DNA of 64,000 nt. Origin: Nostoc carneum NIES-2107 (GTDB taxonomy: Bacteria; Cyanobacteriota; Cyanobacteriia; Cyanobacteriales; Nostocaceae). The notes under the pieces were generated by a model that saw nothing but the letters and a program-made list of their open reading frames with translations, was not told the DNA's origin and did not search any database. The position numbers and the translations under genes are program-made. The DNA is taken from NCBI GenBank assembly GCA_002368155.1, contig AP018180.1, positions 3,412,719 through 3,476,718 on the forward strand. The letters are read 5' to 3'. Of this stretch, positions 53,211-62,726 are shown in pieces (the first letter of the stretch is position 1; each line of letters starts with the position of its first letter).

Positions 53211-54194
53211 TTAAACAAGTTTCAAATCGGGATACTCAGCTAACAAATCATCAGAAGTCAGAGTATCGCCTGCAGCTTGAGGAGTCCAAAGCACCTCAAT
53301 AGCTAGAAGTTGCTCGCTAGGAATACCACCAATTTGGCGCAAGGCTTGACGCAAATCATCAGCACTGTTAATTGCGGGAATTGCAGACTTGCCCAGAGTT
53401 GCCACTAGTAAAGTGACGATAATATATTCTCCAGGGCCAGAGGTAATTAAATCAGTGGGATTTTCAGGATTTTCAGTACCAGGTAGAGCTTCTTTAGCTA
53501 GTGCGGCTCTAAGTTGGTTGTTAACGTTAGAGAGGGTTTCTTCGCTAAATTTGCTGCGTTCTGCTAGTGAGAGACGGTTGAATTGAGCTTCGGCTGAATT
53601 CAATTTAGCTTGTTGTGTACCACCACCAACATATACCCAATATTCTGGATGGCGGAGTAAAGCTAGGCTAGTTTCTTGCAGAACTTCTGCTCTTCCTTGT
53701 GGAGAGTTAGTATCAGCGGTTTCAGCAATGCGGTCAAGTTCGCCTTGTAAACCACGTGCTTGAGCTAATAATCCAACTTGTAAGCGAGTTACAGATACAG
53801 CGGGATTGCTGCTATAGCCTACATCGTCGGTGCTAGTATCTCCACTGCTAGCCCGGCGGAAGGCTTGCAGTATGAAATTAGCGATCGCAATAAAGATTAA
53901 GATGCTAAACAATCCGCCGAATCCGCCGCCAATACCCCAGAAAGGTAACAGGAAAGGAAATCCAAAACCACCACCAGGATAAGGGGCATAATATCCACCC
54001 CCTCCAGGAGGTGCATAGGTGCGAGGTGTGTAAGTGCGGCTAGAAGGAACTCTAAAGGAACCACCACCGATTCGTCCACCACTACGGGCGGCTAACGCTC
54101 CATCAGCGTGACCAAGTGCTAAAGTTAACACCAGGCTGAGGACAAAAACAGTTTTTAACAGCGGTTTGATGGCTAGTTGTAGTTTTTTACGCAT
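53211..54194 (-). CDS. DUF1517-family exported or membrane protein
   Basis: The frame is open from 54452, but the ATG at 54194 starts a good signal sequence (MRKKLQLAIKPLLKTVFVLSLVLTLALGHADGALA), giving 327 residues. The Gly/Ser/Tyr-rich stretch (SGGRIGGGSFR, then PPGGGGYYAPYPGGGFG) precedes a membrane helix (FLLPFWGIGGGFGGLFSILIFIAIANFILQAF). The C-terminal DUF1517 domain (about 145-327) includes VTRLQVGLLAQARGLQGELDRIAE and EYIIVTLLVATLG. This layout is typical of cyanobacterial and chloroplast DUF1517 proteins of unknown function. Confidence 0.9.
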   Translation of the reverse strand: MRKKLQLAIKPLLKTVFVLSLVLTLALGHADGALAARSGGRIGGGSFRVPSSRTYTPRTYAPPGGGGYYAPYPGGGFGFPFLLPFWGIGGGFGGLFSILIFIAIANFILQAFRRASSGDTSTDDVGYSSNPAVSVTRLQVGLLAQARGLQGELDRIAETADTNSPQGRAEVLQETSLALLRHPEYWVYVGGGTQQAKLNSAEAQFNRLSLAERSKFSEETLSNVNNQLRAALAKEALPGTENPENPTDLITSGPGEYIIVTLLVATLGKSAIPAINSADDLRQALRQIGGIPSEQLLAIEVLWTPQAAGDTLTSDDLLAEYPDLKLV

Positions 54195-55597
54195 AATACA
54201 GTTGCTTGAAAAACGGTATTGGTGATGATTTCTCCCAACGCTGCTAGGAGAGATTTGCTTGGTCAGTAACGCCAGCCCGTAGCAAGCAAGCGAGTGTTTG
54301 ATTGGCAGTAGCTCTCTGTAATATTCATTTTTCTTGGCTACATATTCAATGTACCGCGTCATATCTTGCCTAGACAGCAAGCTTAGGGGGGATTTCTTGA
54401 GTAGATTACCGTACCTCAGATTCTTTTGCGATCGTGGGAATTTTGGGATCAATTAATCATTTGGGGACTGGGGACTGGGGACTGGGGATTGGGGATTGGG
54501 GACTGGGGATGAAGGAGATGAGGGAGAAATCCCTATTACCAATTACCAATTAGCCATTACCCCATACCCTGGCAAATTAGTTATCTGAATTACAGTAATT
54601 TGACTTGATAATTATCAAAATAGATTTAGCTGGCAAGTAATTGTGGTATTTACTTTTGAGATTTCCTTAACTACCATAATTACTGAGGAATTATTTTGCC
54701 GACTGCATCTAGCCTTTGGGATATTACTGAACCTAGAGGTGCGTGATTGTTGATGCCAATAAGCAACTTAATTTTTTCTGAAAACGACTGCATTTTTTTG
54801 GCATTTTGGCAGAATCTCAATTAGTTCCAAGATATTCTATTGATATAAACTCGATTTAGTAATTACCACCAACAAAAGTCTATGAGCAATTGATTTCGCT
54901 GGTAGTCCCAAATTTCAATGCTTGTTAATTAGGTAGACAGATTTTAAGTGGTGAACAATTGAAAAAAAAAATTAACAAATCTAATAATCGAATATCTCAA
55001 AATACTCTTTCAAAAAAATCCTGGCATTAGTATACTGCAAGCACTCAAAAAAGGATAAAAGAATATGCTTTTGTAAATCAATGTATTAAAAGTTCATCAG
55101 CCTTAGTGTAAATACTCTTGCTATGCCGAAATTAGTTACTGATGCTCAAAACTAATGTTAAAAAAAATATAGAGATTAGAGGTTGTTACGGGATAGCTGT
55201 TGGCGAGAATGAGAAAAGAGTGGAAAATTAGATACAGAGGAGGAAAATTTCCTATTGGTATTACCCAAAGGAATTTTTGCTCAATAGCTAGTGGAGGCTG
55301 CACCTTAGGCAAGTCTCATACACTACTTGTTACTACGGAGGATGGTGACCGTACAGGTGATGCGCCCAAATGTAAAAGTCACTGCTTTCTTCTTGCAGAA
55401 TTGAGGCGAGTTAAGATGTGAATAGAGTCCAATAATTATGCTTTCTGCCTTATCCTTGAGTTCATACTTAAATCAGAAAAGATTTTTCCATTAAAAAAAA
55501 TATCTGCTCAAGGATAGCGGTAAATTATTACTCATTTTTGCGCTCTGTTGATAGTAATAAAAATTAATTTTTTTTAACTATATTTATCACATTTATT
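54195..55597. other. Large gap, about 1.4 kb, without a convincing gene
   Basis: The first 260 bases are upstream sequence of the DUF1517 gene. GGGGACT heptamers occupy about 54464-54560. Beyond that lies 1 kb of AT-rich sequence. A 73-codon ORF at 55200-55421 has no ribosome site or recognisable content. The stretch 55290-55370 is less AT-rich than its surroundings and could hold an RNA or a decayed gene, but I recognise nothing. Confidence 0.4.
54464..54560. repeat. STRR repeats (GGGGACT/GGGGATT, then ATTACCA units)
   Basis: About seven tandem GGGGACT/GGGGATT heptamers are followed by TACCAAT units. Confidence 0.8.
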
Positions 55598-56791
55598 ATG
55601 GAACATATTTCACAACTGGCGGGAAATGTTAGGGAACAAACTGCATTACCAGACATTCTCGTAATATCCCGCAGTTTCTTGCCAAAAGAAGCAATTATTG
55701 GTGAATATATTTATAATCGCTGTCTGCAAGATCCAGAGCGGGTAATTGTTTTGACAGCTAGCTGTTCAGGCGATCAAGCATTTGATCGAGTGCAAAAGTT
55801 TCCTGTCTATCGCTGGCCTATTTTGAGAGATTGGAGTTTTTTCAATCCTTTAATCAACCTCATTTATTCATTTGTATTAGCAATCAAACTTTATTTTCGC
55901 TATCGTTATCGCTATATTGAATGGGGTCATGGCTACGAATTCCCTTCACTATTACTACTAAGTTATTTTTTACCGATTCGTTTTTTCATCTACCTCCACG
56001 GGAATGATATTGTTTGTGGCTTACGTAATCCCTTATGGCGATCGCTATTTAAATTGACACTAAAGCGCGCTGAGGGAATTGTCTGCAACAGTTCTTTCAC
56101 CCAGGATTATCTCAGAACAAGGTTAAGATTAGAGACTCCTACCCACGTTATCAACCCAATGGTGAGGGCGGATAAATTTAGCCATGTAGTCAATCCAGGT
56201 AATTTGGGCGAATTACGTGCAAATGTCCGCCAGATGTACAATATTCCTGAAACAGCAGTAGTTATTCTCTCTGTAGGAAAGCTTGTCAAGCATAAAAGCT
56301 TTAACCGCATCATTGACAACCTACCGCTACTGCTGACTGTTGGCGTAGATGTTCACTATATAATTTGTGGGCAAGGCCCTTGTGAAGCGGAACTGAAATC
56401 CCTGGCTAATCGCTTACGAGTTGACCAAAGGGTACACTTTGCCGGAGAAATAAGCGATCGCGAATTAGCTGGGTATTATGCAGCCTGCGATATCTTTGCC
56501 ATGCTGAATTTAGTCCAGAACAAAGCTAGCAGTATGGAAGGTTTTGGTATCGTTTACTTAGAAGCGAGTTATTTTGGTAAACCTGTAATTGCTTCTCGTT
56601 TAGGCGGAGTCATCGATGCCATTCATCATGAAGAAAACGGCATCTTAGTTAATCCTTATTCTGGCTATGAAGTATTTCAAGCCTTCAATCGCTTGTGTAA
56701 AGACCAACAGCTACGGGAACAACTTGGTCGCAAAGGCAAAGAGTTAGCCAAGCGCAAAACCCTTCACCGTTCGCTGTATAAGTTGGAGTAG
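55598..56791 (+). CDS. Family 4 glycosyltransferase
   Basis: The 397-residue GT-B enzyme has an N-terminal acceptor domain (PDILVISRSFLPKEAIIGEYIYN, then FFIYLHGNDIVCG) and a C-terminal nucleotide-sugar domain. The latter carries VILSVGKLVKHKSF, YIICGQGPCEAEL, the SMEGFGIVYLEASYFGKPVIASRLGGV segment with the E-x7-E type motif, and GILVNPYSG. Such enzymes add sugars to lipid or polysaccharide precursors at the membrane face. No other polysaccharide genes are adjacent, so the product is unknown. Confidence 0.92.
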   Translation: MEHISQLAGNVREQTALPDILVISRSFLPKEAIIGEYIYNRCLQDPERVIVLTASCSGDQAFDRVQKFPVYRWPILRDWSFFNPLINLIYSFVLAIKLYFRYRYRYIEWGHGYEFPSLLLLSYFLPIRFFIYLHGNDIVCGLRNPLWRSLFKLTLKRAEGIVCNSSFTQDYLRTRLRLETPTHVINPMVRADKFSHVVNPGNLGELRANVRQMYNIPETAVVILSVGKLVKHKSFNRIIDNLPLLLTVGVDVHYIICGQGPCEAELKSLANRLRVDQRVHFAGEISDRELAGYYAACDIFAMLNLVQNKASSMEGFGIVYLEASYFGKPVIASRLGGVIDAIHHEENGILVNPYSGYEVFQAFNRLCKDQQLREQLGRKGKELAKRKTLHRSLYKLE

Positions 56792-56935
56792 GGATTGGGG
56801 ATTGGGGACTGGGGAACTCGGGGCCCCCTCTGGGGATAAGGGGCAATGGGGACTGGGAAAAAGCAGGGGAGCAGGGGGAAAGATAACAAACACCAATTAC
56901 CAATTACCAATTACCAATTACCCATTACCAAATGA
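56790..56935. repeat. STRR repeats between convergent genes
   Basis: GGGGATT/GGGGACT units and then CAATTAC units fill the space between the glycosyltransferase and thiS. Confidence 0.75.
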
Positions 56936-56941
56936 CAAACC

Positions 56942-57154
56942 TTATCCACCACCGACAATAGTGACAACTTCTAGGCGATCGCCTGGTTGCACTTTTGTTT
57001 GCTCCCAAAATTGGCGGTGTAAAATTTCGCCGTTGTACTCTACTGCGACTAAGCGGGGGTTGAAACCTAGTTTTTGGAGTAATTCGGGTAAAGGTGTTTG
57101 GGATGAGCAGCTATGGTTCTCCCCATTTACCTGAAGCGTGATTTCGTCAGACAT
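56942..57154 (-). CDS. thiS: Sulfur carrier protein ThiS
   Basis: ThiS carries sulfur as a C-terminal thiocarboxylate for thiazole formation in thiamine synthesis. The 70-residue ubiquitin-like protein has ITLQVNGE at the start, LPELLQKLGFNPRLVAVEYNGEILHR in the middle and PGDRLEVVTIVGGG at the end, where the terminal Gly-Gly is the activated group. It follows thiE by 45 bases on the same strand, so the pair is likely one operon. Confidence 0.95.
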   Translation of the reverse strand: MSDEITLQVNGENHSCSSQTPLPELLQKLGFNPRLVAVEYNGEILHRQFWEQTKVQPGDRLEVVTIVGGG

Positions 57155-57199
57155 AAAATGTCACAAATTTTTGAAAATTTTTTTTGATTTTGCAATTAT

Positions 57200-58318
57200 T
57201 TAAGATTCTGGTTTAATGCGATTGAGTTGGGAGAGCAGATATTGAGTCACAAGGGTGGGTTGTTCTGCTTGCATGAGCGATCGCACTACCGCTACGCGTT
57301 GCGCGCCAGCATCAATCACGTCATTGATATTATTGGCATCTATGCCGCCAATAGCAAACCAGGGAATAGCACAATTTTTGGCAGCATAGCTGACATATTG
57401 TAAACCTGCTGCTGCCTTACCTTCTTTGGTGGGTGTTTCATACACTGGCCCTACGCCAACATAATCAGCGCCTTCCGCCAGTGCTGCTTGCATTTCTTCA
57501 GCATTTGTAGTGGAACGACCAACTATCCGATGAGAACCGAGTAATTGTCTGGCAATCTCAATCGGCATATCTTGCTGTCCCAGATGTACGCCGTCAGCAT
57601 CTACTGCTAAAGCCAAATCTATCCGGTCATTAATAATGAACAGTGCGCCGTAGAGGTGGCATAGTTGTCGCAGCTTTCTGGCTTGTTCGAGACGAACACC
57701 ATCATCAGCAGTTTTGTCACGGTACTGTACCAAAGTCAATCCACCTTTGAGAGCCGCTTCTACCGTTGATAGCAAATTTTCGGCTGGCGAAGTTACCAAA
57801 TACAGACGCGATCGCCATAATAGTTGATGGCGTTGATAACCCAATAAATTGCTTTCTAAGGTATAAACCTGATACCGCATCTGCTTAAAAGCTTTACCCA
57901 TATTAGGGTCATGCAGCTTGCCATATTCTTCTAGCACCCGCATTGCTTCTTGCACACGACAAAAGTTAGCTTGCAACACAGATTTGATGCTAGTGCGTTT
58001 TTCCTCATGAGGATGTGTTAAGTCTGTTCCAGCATCACCCGGTGTATCTCGTGCTGCTCTAAGTTCAGCTGTATGCCAATGAGCTATGTCTTGCCGCAAG
58101 CGTTTACACTCTCCAGTGAACTGAGCATTATTCAGTCCAAAGCGACACCACTCCTCAACAATTCGCAAGCCTTCACGAGCGCGATCTAAATTGGCATCTA
58201 AAATGCGGTAAACAACTTGCTGCATTTGCTCTGATTGGCTGTGTGGCTCGACCATTACAACAACCCCATTCCTGCTTTCATCAAAAGACGGAAAATCAAC
58301 TATTCTAGTAATTGTCAT
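57200..58318 (-). CDS. thiE: Thiamine phosphate synthase with N-terminal extension
   Basis: ThiE couples HMP-PP and thiazole phosphate into thiamine monophosphate. The C-terminal 200 residues are the TIM-barrel enzyme: LYLVTSPAENLLSTVEAALKGGLTLVQYRDK, the GALFIINDRIDLALAVDADGVHLGQQDMP segment, GRSTTNAEEM, and ADYVGVGPVYETPTKEGK. The N-terminal 150 residues (YRILDANLDRAREGLRIVEEWCRFG) are a helical extension found in cyanobacterial ThiE. An internal ATG at 58255 (MVEPHSQSEQ) may be the true start. The integrase gene begins 33 bases away on the other strand. Confidence 0.93.
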   Translation of the reverse strand: MTITRIVDFPSFDESRNGVVVMVEPHSQSEQMQQVVYRILDANLDRAREGLRIVEEWCRFGLNNAQFTGECKRLRQDIAHWHTAELRAARDTPGDAGTDLTHPHEEKRTSIKSVLQANFCRVQEAMRVLEEYGKLHDPNMGKAFKQMRYQVYTLESNLLGYQRHQLLWRSRLYLVTSPAENLLSTVEAALKGGLTLVQYRDKTADDGVRLEQARKLRQLCHLYGALFIINDRIDLALAVDADGVHLGQQDMPIEIARQLLGSHRIVGRSTTNAEEMQAALAEGADYVGVGPVYETPTKEGKAAAGLQYVSYAAKNCAIPWFAIGGIDANNINDVIDAGAQRVAVVRSLMQAEQPTLVTQYLLSQLNRIKPES

Positions 58319-58351
58319 TGATAAAATTGCTATTTTTACTAGAAATTTACT

Positions 58352-59614
58352 ATGTACTCAAATCGTAAGAGTAGCAAGGATTCTATCAAATTAGCAGATA
58401 TACGTGTCGGTTCGGATAAAGGTAATTTAAGGCTACAATTCAGCACTCGTATTAGCCAGCAGTTTTATCGCAAGCGACAAGCTTATAAAGGGTTGGGGAG
58501 AACTGACACGCCAGAAAATCTAAAATGGGCTAATCAACTAGCAGCCAGAATACAAGCTGACATCGATCATCCCGATGGTAGTTGTTTTGACCCAACACTT
58601 GCTAAATATTTAACGATTAAGCAATTAACTACAATTAGTCAGTTACAAAATTTGATACAGCCACCTCTGCTAGGTGAATTATGGCATGAGTTTGTGGATT
58701 GGAAATTGCAAACAAAGCAGATTCACAAAACTACCTATAAAAAGAATTTCGTTGTTTACACTAACTTGATGAATGAGTTTTTAGAAGCAGAGCTAAATCT
58801 GGATACAGCTAATAATTTAATTGAGCAGCTTTCAGCCAAACAGAGCAATCAACAACAAATTAAAAAGCTATTTAGTTTGTTGAGTAATATGTGCCAACGA
58901 GCAATCAGTAATCAGCAATTGACACAGGACTATTTTTTAGAAATCAAAAAAACTTATAATATCTCGAAAAAGCCTCAAAAAATTGCAAATTTTGAAGATT
59001 ATAGGGCATACAGTCTAAAAGAGAGAGATTTAATCATTCAAGCATTCAGAAATTATGAACAACCATCTATCAAGCATGGTGCTGATTTAATCGAATTTTT
59101 GTTTCTCACAGGTTGTAGGCATAGTGAAGTATTCGCTTTGAAGTGGAGGAATATTAAACTCAATGAAGGTTGGATAGTTTTTAAAGAGGCATTCGATAGC
59201 AGCACTGGCATGACTAAAAGCAATAAAAATAGGCTTTTCAAAATGCAAGGCATGAGCAGATTAATTAATCTACTAATTAAATTATATGGCAATGGTAAAA
59301 GAGATAATGAATTAGTATTTAAAACTATTTCAGGAAAACAATATTCAAGTAATACTCTCACAGATATCTGGGCGGGTAATACCGTTGATGCAAAAGGTAA
59401 AGTTTACCACTATCCGGGTGTAGTCAAAAAGTTAGCAGAAGATAAGCAACTTGAATATTTAAAACCATATTCTACTCGTCATACTTTTATTAGTATTCAA
59501 GCTAATAATGGTGCTGACCTTAAGTTGCTAGCTAATAGCTGTGGCAATAGTGTTGAGCAGATTATCAAACATTACTTACAGTTCGATAATCTTGCTACAT
59601 TGAAGGATATTTAA
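58352..59614 (+). CDS. Tyrosine recombinase (phage-type integrase)
   Basis: The 420-residue protein has an N-terminal arm-binding domain (RLQFSTRISQQFYRKRQAYKGLGRTDTPENLKWANQLAARIQADI), a SAM-like core-binding domain (about 110-190) and a catalytic domain. The catalytic residues are Arg in FLFLTGCRHSEVFALKW, His-x-x-Arg-type YSTRHTFI and Tyr in IIKHYLQFD. It stands alone, with no excisionase, phage genes or tRNA att site in view. It abuts thiE on one side and a MITE-like element on the other, suggesting a remnant of an integrated element. Confidence 0.9.
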   Translation: MYSNRKSSKDSIKLADIRVGSDKGNLRLQFSTRISQQFYRKRQAYKGLGRTDTPENLKWANQLAARIQADIDHPDGSCFDPTLAKYLTIKQLTTISQLQNLIQPPLLGELWHEFVDWKLQTKQIHKTTYKKNFVVYTNLMNEFLEAELNLDTANNLIEQLSAKQSNQQQIKKLFSLLSNMCQRAISNQQLTQDYFLEIKKTYNISKKPQKIANFEDYRAYSLKERDLIIQAFRNYEQPSIKHGADLIEFLFLTGCRHSEVFALKWRNIKLNEGWIVFKEAFDSSTGMTKSNKNRLFKMQGMSRLINLLIKLYGNGKRDNELVFKTISGKQYSSNTLTDIWAGNTVDAKGKVYHYPGVVKKLAEDKQLEYLKPYSTRHTFISIQANNGADLKLLANSCGNSVEQIIKHYLQFDNLATLKDI

Positions 59615-59943
59615 GAATATTATTTGTGTGCGCTTAAGAAATCAGGATAGTTATTTAACTGCCTGACATCACTCAGCTAATGGAGAAAAGAAAATGGTAA
59701 TAGGACTTACGCAAGTGTCACATTTTTTTCGTTTAGGCTGTCAGGAGTCAAAAGTCAAAAGTCCAAAAAAACCTGAATTTTTGAACGCCAGTCGCCTCAA
59801 GTCGGGAAACCCGCCCACGGCGCTGGCTCCCCTTGACCCTTGACTGTTGACTCTTAAACCAGAAAATTGCTGTACCAGTTGGGTAAGTCCTAAGTAATTC
59901 AAACCTTTACCATTTTTCCTCTCTCCGTTAACAAAATATCGAA
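59615..59943. other. Gap between integrase and sulfate-binding protein, 329 bases
   Basis: It is mostly filled by the MITE-like element at 59701-59892. The 86 bases before it and the 51 bases after it are unremarkable. Confidence 0.6.
59701..59892. repeat. MITE-like element, GGACTTAC ends, 192 bp
   Basis: TAGGACTTACGCAA at the left end (59701-59714) is inverted as TTGGGTAAGTCCTA at the right end (59879-59892), 13 of 14 matching. It encloses GTCAAAA heptamers and a GAACGCCAGTCGCCTC... segment. The ends are typical of miniature elements mobilised by cyanobacterial insertion sequences. No clear target duplication is visible. Confidence 0.7.
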
Positions 59944-61041
59944 TTAGCGCCCACTTTGGATTTGATCAAAGATTGCGCCATCGTCGAAAAACTTCTTCTG
60001 GGCAGCATTCCAACCACCCAAATCGCCAACTGTATAGAGCCGGGAAATCTTGGGGAATCTACTCTGTACTTCTTTAGCCACAGTAGAGTTCACTGGACGG
60101 AACCCTACTTTGGCAAATTCGCGTTGAGCTTCTGCTGTGAACAGAAACTTAGTGAAAGCTTCCGCAACTGCTCTAGTACCGTGTTTATCGACATTTTTAT
60201 CTACAACTGCGACTGGAGCATCTATAGAAATGTTGGTTGCGGGAACTTCGTAGGAAGTGTCTGTCTTACCTTGTTGGGCTGCTAAAATGACTTCGTTTTC
60301 GTAGTTAAGTAAAACGTCTCCTTGGCCTTTTTTATAAAAAGCATCGCTGGATTCACGTGCATCTTTAGGTAACACAACGACATTTTTAAAGACCTGGCTG
60401 ACAAAATTCCGAGCTTGAGTTTCATTACCACCATTTTTAGCGATCGCTCCCCACAATGCTAAAAAATTCCACCTAGCACCACCTGATGTTTTGGGGTTCG
60501 CTGTCACAATTTTCACCCCTGGTTTGGCTAAATCAGACCAAGTCTTAATTTTTTTGGGATTACCTGCACGGGTTTCTAGCGCTACAACAGAGTGAGTCAC
60601 AATCGAATTATTGGGGTTTTCTTTTTCCCAACCAGGTTGAATTAAGCCAGCTTGCTCAATTTTTTTTGTATCTAGAGCCAATGCTAACGCTACAACATCT
60701 GCTTCTAAACCGTCAATCACCGCACGAGTTTGTGAACCCGAACCACCATAACTCTGACGGACAATCACATCCTGTCCTTTCTCCCGCTTCCATTTAGCTA
60801 CAAACTGGGGAATGATTTTTTCATAAGCAGCCTTAGTAACGGCGTAGGAAACTAGGGTGATTTCAACTTTCTTGTTTTGGCTAATTAATTGAGTTTTCAG
60901 GTTCACAGATGCGGTCTGGGAAGCTTTACTGGCTGCATAAACAGGGAGCAAAGCACTAATACCCAAGCCTGCTGCTAGCAATAAAGCAGATGTTTGCAGT
61001 GAGGGTATTTTTAAAGACTTCTGAGATTCCTTGTGCGTCAT
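59944..61041 (-). CDS. sbpA: Sulfate/thiosulfate-binding protein, copy 1
   Basis: The periplasmic receptor of the sulfate ABC importer. The frame opens at a GTG at 61074, but the ATG at 61041 (MTHKESQKS) precedes a plausible signal sequence (LQTSALLLAAGLGISALLPVYAASKA). The mature part has VEITLVSYAVTKAAYEKIIPQFVAKWK, RQSYGGSGSQTRAVIDGLEADVVALAL and VVDKNVDKHGTRAVAEAFTKFLFT, the Sbp signature. It lacks a lipobox Cys, unlike copy 2. It is divergent from copy 2. Confidence 0.94.
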   Translation of the reverse strand: MTHKESQKSLKIPSLQTSALLLAAGLGISALLPVYAASKASQTASVNLKTQLISQNKKVEITLVSYAVTKAAYEKIIPQFVAKWKREKGQDVIVRQSYGGSGSQTRAVIDGLEADVVALALALDTKKIEQAGLIQPGWEKENPNNSIVTHSVVALETRAGNPKKIKTWSDLAKPGVKIVTANPKTSGGARWNFLALWGAIAKNGGNETQARNFVSQVFKNVVVLPKDARESSDAFYKKGQGDVLLNYENEVILAAQQGKTDTSYEVPATNISIDAPVAVVDKNVDKHGTRAVAEAFTKFLFTAEAQREFAKVGFRPVNSTVAKEVQSRFPKISRLYTVGDLGGWNAAQKKFFDDGAIFDQIQSGR

Positions 61042-61460
61042 GGTAACTTTAATGCCTGGTATATCTTGAAACACCTAAAATACTATCGAAATACAGTATT
61101 TAATTGGTAAAAATCAGATTATCAGAATGGTGCAAAGCGAATCAAGGGTTTTACACAAAAAATACTATTTATCTATCGATTAATGCATGTATTGTTAGTG
61201 CGTCTAACAGTTAGCAATCTTATGAATGAGTAGCGATCGCTCAATCAAATCATCTGAATTTATTTTGGTGTGAAAAATCTGCAATTTTTCAGTAAAAACA
61301 GGTTGAATTTTCTACACAAAATACTAAAACACCATATTCTCGATAGAGGATTCGCCGTTTACCTATTGCCTTTTGCTATCAATACCTGCGATTATCTTAT
61401 ATATGTGTATATACGGTATTTGCATAGAATCACCGTAGATATTTTAGAGGAGGATCTGGA
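61042..61460. other. Divergent promoter region of the two sulfate-binding-protein genes, 419 bases
   Basis: AT-rich, with an ATACTATCGAAATACAGTAT imperfect dyad near 61081 on the copy 1 side. AGAGGAGG (61446-61453) is the ribosome site of copy 2. It is the expected place for sulfur-responsive control; no known operator is recognised. Confidence 0.45.
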
Positions 61461-62606
61461 ATGAGTCTGTGGCCGCGCCCCCGGAAGCGATCGCAACTGA
61501 GTATTGAGCGAATCATCACTCGGTTCAAACTAAATTCGCTCAAAGGCTTTGTATCGATGTTTTTGGTAGGGACAATATTGAGTGTGGCCCTCGCCGCTTG
61601 CTCTGGTGGTAGTAATAATAATACTGCTACGGAAACCCCTGCGGCTAGTAACGTTGCTGCTAACAAACAAAATGTTGAATTAACTCTTGTTTCTTTCGCA
61701 GTTACCAAAGCAGCACACGAAGCTATTATTCCTAAGTTTGTAGAAAAATGGAAGCAAGAACATAACCAAACCGTCACCTTCAAACAAAGTTACGGTGGCT
61801 CTGGTTCTCAAACTCGTGCTGTAATTGATGGTTTGGAAGCAGACGTTGTTCACCTAGCACTAGCTGGAGATACCCAAAAGATTGAAAAGGCAGGGCTGAT
61901 TCAGCCAGGATGGGAAAAGGAAGTTCCCAATGATGGTATTGTCTCTAAATCTGTAGCAGCACTAGTAACTCGTCCAGGTAATCCTAAAGCTATTAAAACT
62001 TGGTCTGATCTAGCAAAAGATGGTGTCAAGTTAATTACCGCCGACCCCAAAACCTCAGGTGTTGCCCGTTGGAATTTTCTGGCACTATGGAATTCAGTAA
62101 TTAAAACTGGTGGAGATGACGCTAAAGCTTTAGACTTTGTCACCAAAGTCTATAAAAATGTGCCCATCTTAACTAAAGATGCCCGTGAAGCTACAGATGC
62201 TTTCTTTAAACAGGGTCAAGGTGATGCTCTGATCAATTACGAAAACGAAATTGTCCTAGCAGAACAAAAAGGTGAAAAAGTCACTGCTGTAATTCCTGAT
62301 GTCAACATATCTATTGATAATCCGGTTGCTGTTGTCGATAAAAACGTTGACAAACATGGTAATCGTGAAGTCGCTGAAGCTTTTGTGAAATACTTGTATA
62401 CTCCAGAAGCACAACAAGAGTTTGCCAAACTTGGATTTAGACCTGTAGATGAGACAGTAGCAAATACTAAAGAAGTTGCAGACAAGTTTCCTAAAGTGAA
62501 AACTTTAGGTACAGTTAAGGACTTTGGTGGTTGGGACGCAATTAACAAGAAGTTCTTTGCTGATGGTGCAGTGTTTGACCAAATTCAAGCCAAAAATAAA
62601 AAATAA
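61461..62606 (+). CDS. sbpA: Sulfate/thiosulfate-binding lipoprotein, copy 2
   Basis: This 381-residue receptor is a paralogue of copy 1 and has the same core: VELTLVSFAVTKAAHEAIIPKFVEKWK, KQSYGGSGSQTRAVIDGLEADVVHLAL and VVDKNVDKHGNREVAEAFVKYLYT. It carries an extended basic N-terminus and a lipobox (VALAACSGG, Cys near 48), so it is probably lipid-anchored. It is followed by cysT and cysW on the same strand. The strong AGAGGAGG ribosome site fixes the start at 61461. Confidence 0.95.
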   Translation: MSLWPRPRKRSQLSIERIITRFKLNSLKGFVSMFLVGTILSVALAACSGGSNNNTATETPAASNVAANKQNVELTLVSFAVTKAAHEAIIPKFVEKWKQEHNQTVTFKQSYGGSGSQTRAVIDGLEADVVHLALAGDTQKIEKAGLIQPGWEKEVPNDGIVSKSVAALVTRPGNPKAIKTWSDLAKDGVKLITADPKTSGVARWNFLALWNSVIKTGGDDAKALDFVTKVYKNVPILTKDAREATDAFFKQGQGDALINYENEIVLAEQKGEKVTAVIPDVNISIDNPVAVVDKNVDKHGNREVAEAFVKYLYTPEAQQEFAKLGFRPVDETVANTKEVADKFPKVKTLGTVKDFGGWDAINKKFFADGAVFDQIQAKNKK

Positions 62607-62726
62607 ACACTAGGGACTAAAAGTTAGGGATCAGAAAATAACTTTTGATCCTTAACTCTTAAATTTTGAGTACAGACGCGATTAATCGCGTCTCTTGGAC
62701 TTTTTAAGCCTTTTGCATTCTTGACT

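Noticed and set aside
55200-55421. 73-codon ORF in the 1.4 kb gap
   Set aside because: No ribosome site, unremarkable composition and no known motif; kept only as a note on the gap.
4744-56935. CRISPR array suggested by multiple short repeats
   Set aside because: The repeats are contiguous heptamers without unique spacers of regular length, and no cas genes are present.
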